NCBI GenBank assembly: GCA_041600735.1 | Contig: JBFIJN010000206.1 | Coordinates: 1 to 14,911 of the forward strand | Source of the DNA: Paraliomyxa sp041600735 | GTDB taxonomy: Bacteria; Myxococcota_A; Polyangia; Nannocystales; Nannocystaceae | DNA: 14,911 nucleotides | Direction: 5' to 3' | Shown here: positions 7,382-13,636 of the stretch, one piece after another | Layout of the letters: each line of letters opens with the position of its first letter | Numbering within the stretch: the stretch's first letter is position 1 | The notes under the pieces: model-generated | Seen by the model: the letters and a program-made list of their open reading frames with translations, nothing else | The model's database searches: none | Told to the model about the DNA's origin: nothing | Position numbers and translations under genes: made by a program

Positions 7382-8095
7382 TCAGGTCCTGACGTTGGGC
7401 GGCAGGCTTGTCGGTGCATCGACCTCGACCTGCTGCTCGAGCGCTCGATCCTCGCCGGCGATCGAGACCACGGCCTTGACCGTGTACGTCTGATCCCAGC
7501 GGTCATCGACCTTGCTCCAGTCGGGCTGGCTCACCGCGTAGCTCACCGACAGATCCTGTGCGGGCGCGATCTTCTGGTCCCACGGCATGTAGCCCTCGGC
7601 GTCCGACCACACGCTCGGGGCGCGAGCCTCGAGGGTACCGATCGCCTCCCCCGACTCGAGGAACACCTCGACCGACTTCACCGCTACCGCGGCCGGCTCG
7701 GCCCCCTGCGGGGCCACGATCGCCAGCTGGATCGAGCTCTGCTCGCAGCGCCGCTTGGCCCTGGACCTGGACTTGCCCGGGGCCCCGTCACGCCGCTCGC
7801 GCTGGGCGGCGGCCTTCACCGGGGGCGCTTGGGGTGGAGTGTTCGGACCACCGCCGCAATCGTCGGCGAGCGTGGCGGCCGTCATCTGCACGGTGATCGC
7901 CGCGCTCGCGACCTCGGGGTCTGGCTTGGGGGTCGGCGTGGGCTCCGGCGTGGGCTCCGGCGTGGGCGCCGGTGCGGTCTCCGGCGCGACCCGAGGCGTC
8001 GCGGGGGTGACCGGCCCGGTCTTGTCCACCGAGCTGGGGCCCGAGCTCGTGCAGCCGAGCACACCGACGAGGGCGAGAGCGAGGCGATTGCGCAT
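7382..8095 (-). CDS. Lipoprotein encoded last in the RiPP operon, function unknown
   Basis: The 237-residue protein begins MRNRLALALVGVLGC, a short signal peptide with lipobox LGC and Cys15 as the likely lipid anchor. A Pro/Thr/Glu spacer follows at about 36-60 (PTPEPTPEPTPTPKP). A basic Arg/Lys segment comes around 100-117. The globular C-terminal domain (about 118-230) has motifs such as EGYMPWDQKIAP and SYAVSQPDWSKVDDRWDQTYTVKA that look like a beta-sandwich. I do not recognise the family. It starts 19 nt after the stop of the PpiC-like gene on the same strand, with only a weak ribosome site, so it is probably co-transcribed with the precursor and maturase genes. A role in holding, displaying or sensing the mature peptide at the envelope is possible but is inference from position only. 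It converges on the cytochrome gene with a 5-bp gap. Confidence 0.85.
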   Translation of the reverse strand: MRNRLALALVGVLGCTSSGPSSVDKTGPVTPATPRVAPETAPAPTPEPTPEPTPTPKPDPEVASAAITVQMTAATLADDCGGGPNTPPQAPPVKAAAQRERRDGAPGKSRSRAKRRCEQSSIQLAIVAPQGAEPAAVAVKSVEVFLESGEAIGTLEARAPSVWSDAEGYMPWDQKIAPAQDLSVSYAVSQPDWSKVDDRWDQTYTVKAVVSIAGEDRALEQQVEVDAPTSLPPNVRT

Positions 8096-8114
8096 GAACG
8101 AACGCTACCACGAG

Positions 8115-9170
8115 CTACTCCCTACCCCACAGCCACTCGATGTTCGCCTTGCTGCGCTCGGTCTCGAGCCAGCCGGCGAACAGTCGCTCGGCGATCGCCT
8201 CGGCGAGTGCGTCGTCGAGGACCGCATCACCGTGCTCGACCACGTGGGCGACGAGGTGTTGATCGCGGTGGGCAACGGGTCCAACCAGGGTGCCCGGGGC
8301 CGCCCCGAGCACGGCCTCGGCCAGCGGAGCGGGCAGCTGATGGGCGTAGCGCACGACGAGCTCCATCGTCTCGCGATCGCGCGGAGCCCGGGCCATGCGC
8401 GCGGTCTGGTGGCGCACCGCCGCGTGCACGAAATCCTGGCGACTCTCGCGGCCCTCGCTCGCGATCGCCTGAGCCACCTCGCCATCGCGGGTGGTGACGA
8501 GCAGCAGGGTCACGCGGCGCAGCTCTTCGCGGTGGGCCTCGAAGTGCGCTCGAACCTCGCCGCCCACCACCGCGCTGCGCAGCCCGCGAACCCGGGCCGC
8601 ATCGGCCACATAGAACTCGAGCTGCTCGTAGCTCATGCCGCGCCGCTCGAGCCACGCGAGCGTCTCCTCGCGCGTGAGCAGGCCGTGGCGACGGCGGAAC
8701 TCGTCGACCTCCCGCTGGAGCTCGGCGTCGCTCGGCGGCGCGATCGCTCGGGTGACGAGCGACTGGCGAATGAGGCAAGAGTCGACCAAGCCGTCGGTCA
8801 TGCGCTGATCCGCCCAGATGTAGTCGATGAGCTGCATCGCCATGCCCACGCGCAGCGTCTCGCCGTTGACGCGCACCAGATCGGCCTCGCTGTGGCGATG
8901 GACGCCGCGCAGCACCCACGGAATCCCGCGATCCGGGCACCAGCCCAGCCACACCGCGTTGCGCCCGTCGTGGCTGATCAAGAGGTCATAGTGGAGCGTG
9001 CCGGCGTAGGGCTCGCGCTCCCACAGCAGGTCGAGCTTCACCTCGGGGTTGCGCGCGCGCAGCTCGGCCAGCTCGCGCTTGGCGGCCTCGGGCTCGAGGT
9101 TCTGCTCCGCGAGCCGCCGCAGCAGCGCGAGCGATTGGAGCAGCAGGGCATCGTTGGCGTGGTCGTTCAT
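8115..9170 (-). CDS. PpiC/SurA-related putative peptide maturation protein
   Basis: The 351-residue protein resembles the PpiC-related 'putative peptide maturation system protein' family, found next to ATP-grasp RiPP enzymes in myxobacteria (family recalled, not searched). Residues 1-100 are a family-specific N-terminal part. Residues 100-195 are helical and SurA-like (ends LEFYVADAARVRGLRSAVVG). Residues 215-312 follow the parvulin pattern (RVTLLLVTT, DFVHAAVRHQTA, LAEAVLGAAPGTLVGPV, HLVAHVVEHG). The C-terminal helix (318-351) would pack back, as in SurA. The parvulin domain appears short and I could not confirm catalytic residues. Unlike SurA or PpiC there is no signal peptide, so it should act in the cytosol. 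Its ATG overlaps the TGA of the ATP-grasp gene (ATGA, 4 bp), so the two are translationally coupled. It may fold, present or cleave the precursor. Confidence 0.85.
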   Translation of the reverse strand: MNDHANDALLLQSLALLRRLAEQNLEPEAAKRELAELRARNPEVKLDLLWEREPYAGTLHYDLLISHDGRNAVWLGWCPDRGIPWVLRGVHRHSEADLVRVNGETLRVGMAMQLIDYIWADQRMTDGLVDSCLIRQSLVTRAIAPPSDAELQREVDEFRRRHGLLTREETLAWLERRGMSYEQLEFYVADAARVRGLRSAVVGGEVRAHFEAHREELRRVTLLLVTTRDGEVAQAIASEGRESRQDFVHAAVRHQTARMARAPRDRETMELVVRYAHQLPAPLAEAVLGAAPGTLVGPVAHRDQHLVAHVVEHGDAVLDDALAEAIAERLFAGWLETERSKANIEWLWGRE

Positions 9171-10180
9171 GGCGCGGTCACTCCCAGGTCGAGTCGCCGC
9201 ACTTCTCCGTCGCGCCGGCCCGATTGCAGCAAGTCACAGATCGCTTCACTGATCGGCAGCCCGGTCTCGTCTTCGATCCACAGGTACTGCCCGTTGGGGT
9301 TGTTCTCGATGAACACATAGCGGCCGTCGTTGGTGAGGATGAGATCCATGGCGCCGTAGCAGACCCCCATGCGACGGGTGATCGCGCGGCACTGCTCGGC
9401 GACGGCCGGCGGCAGCGCGTGCGGGCGCACGGGCGTGCTGAGGTGATCGTAGTGGCGCCAGTCCTGGCGGGTCTGACGGGTGGCCTGCGAGTGGATCTCG
9501 GCCGCGAACACCTGCTCGCCCACGACCGTCACGCGCAGCTCCACGTCCTTGTCCACATAGCTCTGGAACGTGGCCGGCGCGTGACGCAGCGTGTGGGCAT
9601 AGGCGATGTCGCGGATCCCCACGCGCTCGGTGTAGCGCCCGAACTCTTGCTGGCCGAACAGGCGTGAGACCACGCCGCTGCAGGCCTTGCTGATCAGCGC
9701 CGGCGCGTACTGGTGGATGAAGTCGATGAAGTGGGTGGGGCTGCTCGCCATGAGCGTCTCGGGCACATCCATACCCACCGCGCGCGCGTGGAGGAGCTGG
9801 GCGATCTTGGACTCGGCGCGGCGGTACACGGGTCGCGGCCCGGGCACGACGAGGCAGTCGAGCGAGTCGAACAGCGTGACGATGAGGGAGTCGCACTCCT
9901 CCACCATGTACGCGCTGGTCTTGCCGGGGCGAGCGGTCTCGGCGAGCGTTGGCCCCGAGGGGCGGCGGATCCACACCGCGGTGACCGCCTCGAGGTCGAT
10001 GTCTCCGCTCGGGCGTGCGATCGTGCGTCGCACCCCGTCGGCGCCGATCCTCACCGCGACCTCGGCGCTCGCGGGGTACTCGCCCGGATCGAACCAGATG
10101 ACTTCGGCTCCGCGTGCAACGAGTGCCTGATGGACTCGATGGGCGTGAGGATCGGTGTCGGCTGAGAGGATGAGGATCAT
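9167..10180 (-). CDS. MvdD-type ATP-grasp ribosomal peptide maturase (graspetide synthetase)
   Basis: The 337-residue enzyme belongs to the ATP-grasp ligases that activate Asp/Glu side chains by phosphorylation. They join these to Thr/Ser (esters) or Lys (amides) in graspetides such as microviridin and plesiocin. Visible hallmarks are an N-terminal ILILSADTDPHAHRV strand-helix, WIRRP (70-74), a nucleotide-contacting Lys in ALISKAC (K165), and DKDVELRVTVVGEQVFAAEI (210-229). The RQDWRHYD segment and the metal-binding IENNPNGQYLWIE (291-303, with E292 and N294 the likely Mg ligands) complete the set. It is of usual family length. The ATG at 10180 has GGAG seven bases upstream. The frame is open 64 codons further, but that would run through the precursor gene. 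The upstream precursor and overlapping PpiC-like gene support a dedicated RiPP role. Confidence 0.94.
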   Translation of the reverse strand: MILILSADTDPHAHRVHQALVARGAEVIWFDPGEYPASAEVAVRIGADGVRRTIARPSGDIDLEAVTAVWIRRPSGPTLAETARPGKTSAYMVEECDSLIVTLFDSLDCLVVPGPRPVYRRAESKIAQLLHARAVGMDVPETLMASSPTHFIDFIHQYAPALISKACSGVVSRLFGQQEFGRYTERVGIRDIAYAHTLRHAPATFQSYVDKDVELRVTVVGEQVFAAEIHSQATRQTRQDWRHYDHLSTPVRPHALPPAVAEQCRAITRRMGVCYGAMDLILTNDGRYVFIENNPNGQYLWIEDETGLPISEAICDLLQSGRRDGEVRRLDLGVTAP

Positions 10181-10222
10181 CGGGGTACTCCGGCGCAGGC
10201 CGCTGGGATCATCAATCGAAGG

Positions 10223-10265
10223 AGGGCCACCCCTGCACCATGGGGGTCGGCGCAGGGATGGCCCT
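10223..10265 (-). terminator. Hairpin between precursor and maturase genes (attenuator or mRNA stabiliser)
   Basis: On the minus-strand transcript, arms 10265-10252 and 10236-10223 (AGGGCCAUCCCUGC with GCAGGGGUGGCCCU) form an uninterrupted 14-bp stem with one G-U pair and a 15-nt loop. It starts 13 nt after the precursor stop codon and lies 43 nt before the maturase start. No U-tract follows, so complete termination is unlikely. A partial terminator or 3'-end stabiliser would let the short precursor be made in excess over its enzymes, as is common in RiPP operons (inference). Confidence 0.65.
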
Positions 10266-10277
10266 TTGCGAGAGGGT

Positions 10278-10463
10278 CTAGTCCTCGTCGTTGCAGAAGG
10301 TGCTGGTCGAGCCGTCCGTGTCGTTGCACGTGGTGCAGGTGGGACCGCCGGTCGGCATCGCGCCGCCCGCAACGAGGCGAAGCGCCTCCTCGTCGATCAC
10401 CGACGGCTTCTTGCCGTCGAGGTCGCGGAGCCGGGTGCGCTTGTCGTTCAGGTTCTTGAGCAT
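10278..10463 (-). CDS. Graspetide-type RiPP precursor peptide with two TxTxCNDxD core repeats
   Basis: The 61-residue peptide starts at the ATG at 10463, with AGGA eight bases upstream. A longer frame to 10559 lacks this support and has an unrelated Pro/Arg-rich beginning. Residues 1-40 form the leader, charged at first (MLKNLNDKRTRLRDLDGKK). It is followed by PSVIDEEALRLVAGG, which resembles double-glycine leaders, with GG at 33-34 and again at 39-40. Residues 41-61 form the core: two aligned repeats, TCTTCNDTD (42-50) and TSTFCNDED (53-61), joined by GS. Thr/Ser donors come before Asp/Glu acceptors in each repeat, the arrangement ATP-grasp maturases crosslink. The conserved Cys in each repeat (C46, C57) plus C43 is unusual. 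The maturase gene follows 97 nt downstream. There is no microviridin-type PFFARFL leader motif. Confidence 0.9.
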   Translation of the reverse strand: MLKNLNDKRTRLRDLDGKKPSVIDEEALRLVAGGAMPTGGPTCTTCNDTDGSTSTFCNDED

Positions 10464-10484
10464 TTCGATCGTCCTATGTCTTGG

Positions 10485-10550
10485 GGGGTCGACGAGGGGT
10501 CGAGCCGGCAAATGGGGGCCACCAGGCACCCCACCCACCATTGGGGTCGA
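10485..10550. promoter_or_regulatory. Three GGGGTCGA repeats in the region upstream of the precursor gene
   Basis: The 196-bp gap between the LysR stop and the precursor start should hold the RiPP operon promoter. Within it GGGGTCGA occurs at 10485-10492, 10496-10503 and 10543-10550 in the same orientation; the first two are 11 bp apart, about one helical turn. A related inverted TCGACCC lies at 10588-10594. The cluster could be an operator or activator site. I could not identify a confident -10/-35 pair, so the promoter itself is not placed. Confidence 0.35.
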
Positions 10551-10659
10551 CTCCACCACTCGTCTTCATCGAGGGGAGACTCCGATCTCGACCCTTCGAT
10601 CACGGGCAGTGGTCGAAATTCGCAGCGCGCGAGCGGCCGCGCTGGACGCCGGACACCCC

Positions 10660-11565
10660 CTAGCGCTGCGCGCGAGGCTCCACGCCGCCGGTTCCCTCGA
10701 TGCGCGCGCGAAGGGCCTGCAGGCCGTCGCCCACGAGCTCCATGAACGCACGGATCCTCGCCGTCGCGCGCAGGTCTTCGTGCGTCAGCAGCCAGATCGA
10801 CAGACCGAAGTCGGCGGGCTGAGCGATGCGCACGAGCCGGGGGTCGGCGTCGCCGAGGAAGCACAGCTGGAACGCGACCCCGGCTCCGCTCGCGATGAGC
10901 TCGAGCTGGGCGAGGCTGGTGTTGATCTGCGCGCGGACGCGGGCGCTCGGGGTGTGGGTATCGAACCAGACCTCGGGCGGGATCCTGCGAAAGGGCTCCT
11001 CCCAGCGCACCCACTCCATGCTCGACAGATCGGAGGGATCCGCGACCGTCGCCATGTACTCGGGCGATGCGTACACCGCCACGGCGGCGCGGCCGATGCG
11101 GCGTCCCACGAGGTGCTCGTCGGCGCGCTGCCCCAGCCTCAGCACCACGTCGGCGTGGCGGTGGGTCAGGCTCACGTAGCCGTTCTCGACGATCACCTCG
11201 AGCTCGATCTCTGGATAGCGCGCGCCAAACTCGGCCAAGATCGGCGCAACCATCGAGACCCCGAGATCGGGCAGCGACAGGCGGATGCTCCCGCTCAGCT
11301 TCACGTCGCGGCCGCCGACCTTGCGATCGAACAGCGCGAACGTCTCCTCGACCTGCTGCGCCAGCGCGAGCGTCTCGTGCCCGGCTTCGGTGAGCTTCAG
11401 CCCCGAGGGCCGCCGCTCGAACAGGGCGACGCCGGCATCCGCCTCGAGCTGGGCCACGCGCCGCGAGACCGTCGACTGATTGAGCCCAAGTTGCCGTGCC
11501 GCGGCCCTAGAGGTGCCCTGGCGCGCAATGGCAAGGAAGATTCGGGCGTCGTCCCAGTTCTTCAT
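10660..11565 (-). CDS. LysR-family transcriptional regulator
   Basis: The 301-residue protein has the standard LysR layout. A winged helix-turn-helix occupies residues 3-62 (DDARIFLAIARQGTSRAAAR, LGLNQSTVSRRVAQLEADAG, LFERRPSGLKLTEAG). A linker helix (about 63-88) follows. The periplasmic-binding-protein-like effector domain runs from about 91 to 290 (GSIRLSLPDLGVSMVAPILAEF, ending in the LIASGAGVAF region and LTHEDLRATARIRAFMELV). Length is typical. The start ATG at 11565 has no obvious Shine-Dalgarno. The gene diverges from the SRPBCC gene, the classic arrangement in which a LysR protein controls its divergent neighbour and itself. It also lies on the same strand just upstream of the RiPP precursor, so read-through or control of that operon is conceivable, but the 196-bp gap argues for a separate promoter. 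The inducer is unknown. Confidence 0.95.
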   Translation of the reverse strand: MKNWDDARIFLAIARQGTSRAAARQLGLNQSTVSRRVAQLEADAGVALFERRPSGLKLTEAGHETLALAQQVEETFALFDRKVGGRDVKLSGSIRLSLPDLGVSMVAPILAEFGARYPEIELEVIVENGYVSLTHRHADVVLRLGQRADEHLVGRRIGRAAVAVYASPEYMATVADPSDLSSMEWVRWEEPFRRIPPEVWFDTHTPSARVRAQINTSLAQLELIASGAGVAFQLCFLGDADPRLVRIAQPADFGLSIWLLTHEDLRATARIRAFMELVGDGLQALRARIEGTGGVEPRAQR

Positions 11566-11653
11566 CGATGCACAGATGCATCAGCGATCGGCAATATTGG
11601 GCGTTTCATGATGCAGCTGCGCATCATAGCTTGGGTGTGCCCGGAGGCCAACC
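11566..11653. promoter_or_regulatory. Divergent LysR/SRPBCC control region with inverted repeats
   Basis: This 88-bp gap is AT-richer than its surroundings and must hold both divergent promoters. It contains ATGATGC-N6-GCATCAT, a perfect 7-bp inverted repeat (11608-11627), the palindrome GATGCATC (11575-11582) and CAATATTG (11592-11599). GATGCA occurs at 11567, 11575 and 11610, giving repeated half-sites on both sides of the gap as expected for LysR tetramer binding. GGAGG at 11643-11647 is the ribosome site of the rightward gene. Confidence 0.6.
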
Positions 11654-12142
11654 ATGAGTCACATCGCCGTTTCCCGCACCCTCTCCTTCCCCGTCACCCG
11701 AGTCTGGACGGCGCTCGCCGACTTCGGCGGCGTCCACCGCTATAGCGCGGGGGTCGAGTCCTCGCCCATCAACCCGGGAACGCCCGCCACCGGCGTGGGC
11801 GCGGAGCGCAACTGCAAGCTCTACGACGGGAACAACATCCAAGAGCGCATCACGGAGTTCGTCGACAACGAGCGCCTCGGGATCGAGGTGTTCCAGACGA
11901 GCATGCCGATCAAGCGCGCTCAGGTGCAATTCCAGCTCGTGTCCACCAAGGACAGCGGCTGCGAGCTCAGCATGACGATGGACTACACGCTCAAGTTCGG
12001 CCTCGTCGGCAAGCTGATGGACGCCATGATGATGAAGGCCGCGATGACCAAGAGCCTCGCGCGGCTGCTGGCTGCGCTCGAGCAGCACCTGACGACCGGC
12101 GAGGAGATTCGCCAGGGCTGGACCCCGAAGGTCGCAGCCTGA
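11654..12142 (+). CDS. SRPBCC (START/polyketide cyclase-like) family protein
   Basis: The 162-residue cytosolic protein has the SRPBCC pattern. It starts with a strand, ISRTLSFP-like (residues 5-14 read VSRTLSFPVT), then RVWTALADFGGVHRYSAGVE, then alternating strands (GAERNCKLYDG, QERITEFVDNERLGIEVF, AQVQFQLVSTKDSGCELSMTM). A long C-terminal helix (KLMDAMMMKAAMTKSLARLLAALEQHL) closes the ligand cavity. Such proteins bind or transform hydrophobic small molecules; the ligand cannot be read from the sequence. The start is clear: GGAGG lies six bases before the ATG at 11654. It diverges from the LysR gene and is its most likely target. A strong hairpin follows its stop. Confidence 0.9.
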   Translation: MSHIAVSRTLSFPVTRVWTALADFGGVHRYSAGVESSPINPGTPATGVGAERNCKLYDGNNIQERITEFVDNERLGIEVFQTSMPIKRAQVQFQLVSTKDSGCELSMTMDYTLKFGLVGKLMDAMMMKAAMTKSLARLLAALEQHLTTGEEIRQGWTPKVAA

Positions 12143-12148
12143 TCGCCG

Positions 12149-12184
12149 GCCCGCCGCGACCCGATCCGAGTCGTCGCGGCGGGC
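12149..12184. terminator. Bidirectional hairpin terminator between convergent genes
   Basis: GCCCGCCGCGAC (12149-12160) and GTCGCGGCGGGC (12173-12184) form a perfect 12-bp GC-rich stem with a 12-nt loop. It lies 6 nt after the SRPBCC stop and 25 nt beyond the stop of the leftward lipoprotein gene. There is no T-tract on either side. In high-GC bacteria such stems often end transcription without one. Confidence 0.72.
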
Positions 12185-12209
12185 GGGCTCGCTCATCCCC
12201 CACGGCTCG

Positions 12210-13367
12210 CTACGGATGCTCGTAGGGGCACAGCGCGGCCATGCCGAGCGTCTCGCCGCCGCTCACCGTGAGCGTGAAGCCCGGCATCGCGATCGCGGTA
12301 CCCGGCCCCATCGGATTGCTGCAATCGGCGGTGAAGTTGCCGACCCAGTTCCACGCGGGGGTGGTGTACACATTGATGAAGGTGGCCAGCGCCGCGTCTC
12401 CAGCCGCCGCCGCGTCGAGGACGATCACGTCTCCGTCGATCACGTTTCCCGCAAACAAGGGGGCTGGGTTGGCGAGGTTGGTGAACGCCACGTACGCGTC
12501 GGGTCCGCCGTAGACCACCTCGAGCGAGCCCAGGCCGCTCGCCTCGTGGTCTCCGAAGCCGCACTCCTCGCACTGCGGCAGCAACGGACACAGCGCGGCT
12601 CCGTTCTTGTCGGCGCCGGCCACGAGCTCGAGCTCACCGAGCGCGGTCGGGTACACGGTGCCGGGGACGAGCGGCTGTGAGCAGCTCGTGTGGATCCCGA
12701 GCAGCGAGTTGTGGTTGACGTCGAAGAACGAGATCGAGCTCTTCAGCTTGTCCTTGCCGATGTCGCTGGCGCGCAGCTCGATGAGGTCACCGTCGCTGAC
12801 CGATCCGCCAAACAGCTGCGCTCCTCCGAAGTTGTTGCCGTTGTGGACCGAGAGGGTGGCGCCCACTCCGGAGTAGCGAAACGCGAGGTAGCTGACGCCC
12901 TTGGCCTTGTCGTCTTCCACGCCGCACCACAGGCACTCGGGAGCGGGACACACGGGTCCGTTGTTGCGGCTGACGGCCGCCACCACCTGGAGCGCGCCAA
13001 ACACCAGCCCCGGGCCGATCGGCTTGGAGCAGCTCACGTGGATCTCCTGCGCCTGTACGACTCCGTTCACCGAGACATCGAGGTTGTTGCGCTGGAACTT
13101 GCCGTTGTTCTTGGTCCCCGCGATCGTGAACTCTCCATTGGGCGGAACGACCCCGAGGTCATAGACTTGGTCGCCTGCCTCGATCACGATTGCAGCGGCT
13201 GCACCCCCGATGTAGCGGAGCGTCAGCTCGACGACGCCTCCCTTGCACTCACCACACGGCAGCTCCGCGGGGCGCAGTGTCGTGGCGCTCGGCGCCGGGG
13301 CGTCGTCGCACCCCGGCAGTGACGCCGCGCAAAATAGAGCGAGAATTGCACCTGTGTTCTTCTTCAT
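12210..13367 (-). CDS. Lipoprotein with three four-cysteine beta repeats (DUF7467-like)
   Basis: The 385-residue protein starts at the ATG at 13367, with GGAGGGG six bases upstream. The signal peptide ends LPGC, so Cys20 is the lipid anchor. Three repeats fill the rest (about 38-140, 145-260, 266-380). Each opens with CxxC (38/41, 145/148, 266/269), then a Gly-hydrophobic-aromatic strand such as VVELTLRYIGG, YLAFRYSGVG or LEVVYGGPD. Each has a third Cys in a CSxPxxPG motif (113, 229, 349) and closes with CP (140, 260, 380). The regular four-Cys plan suggests two disulfides per repeat in an exported beta domain. The strand pattern recalls DUF7467 modules of surface proteins (recall only). No catalytic motif is seen, so an adhesive or binding role is a guess. 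Confidence 0.87.
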   Translation of the reverse strand: MKKNTGAILALFCAASLPGCDDAPAPSATTLRPAELPCGECKGGVVELTLRYIGGAAAAIVIEAGDQVYDLGVVPPNGEFTIAGTKNNGKFQRNNLDVSVNGVVQAQEIHVSCSKPIGPGLVFGALQVVAAVSRNNGPVCPAPECLWCGVEDDKAKGVSYLAFRYSGVGATLSVHNGNNFGGAQLFGGSVSDGDLIELRASDIGKDKLKSSISFFDVNHNSLLGIHTSCSQPLVPGTVYPTALGELELVAGADKNGAALCPLLPQCEECGFGDHEASGLGSLEVVYGGPDAYVAFTNLANPAPLFAGNVIDGDVIVLDAAAAGDAALATFINVYTTPAWNWVGNFTADCSNPMGPGTAIAMPGFTLTVSGGETLGMAALCPYEHP

Positions 13368-13636
13368 CGAGTTCCCCTCCGCGAGCTACGTCGCTGTCAT
13401 CGGAGCCGACATGATCGTCGCCTCCTGTACCGAGCGCGGTGGCAACTACGAAACGATCGCCGCCATCGGCTCCTTCTACGGGATGACGTGGTGACACGGC
13501 CGGGGCCAATGAACTCTGGCTGCAAATTTTCGCAGCAACGGACGAGTGCGTGCACCCGTTCGCGCAGCATTGGCGCCCGCGCGAAAGCGGCTTCGCGGAG
13601 GCAGAAGCGCCAGTGGCAGGAGCGCCGTCGCTGTCG
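13368..13636. other. Gene-free gap between two leftward genes
   Basis: No convincing gene is seen in these 269 bp; open frames here overlap the 5' end of the repeat lipoprotein and have no supporting features. The right part should carry the end of the PNGase-like transcript and the left part the promoter of the repeat lipoprotein. An AT-rich island at 13519-13536 (GCTGC, AAATTTTC, GCAGC) can form a small hairpin on the minus transcript and may be a weak terminator or promoter element. Confidence 0.5.

Noticed and set aside
7755..9320. Long plus-strand open frame opposite the RiPP genes
   Set aside because: It is antisense to genes with clear family motifs, and its translation is His/Arg/Gly-rich with no domain; typical of high-GC shadow frames.
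10181..10372. 64-codon upstream extension of the ATP-grasp frame
   Set aside because: It is Arg/Pro-rich, overlaps the precursor gene and hairpin, and the ATG at 10180 has a proper GGAG and begins the family's first strand.
10464..10559. 32-codon N-terminal extension of the precursor
   Set aside because: The inner ATG at 10463 has AGGA at the right distance, and the extra sequence looks non-coding and contains the repeated GGGGTCGA sites.
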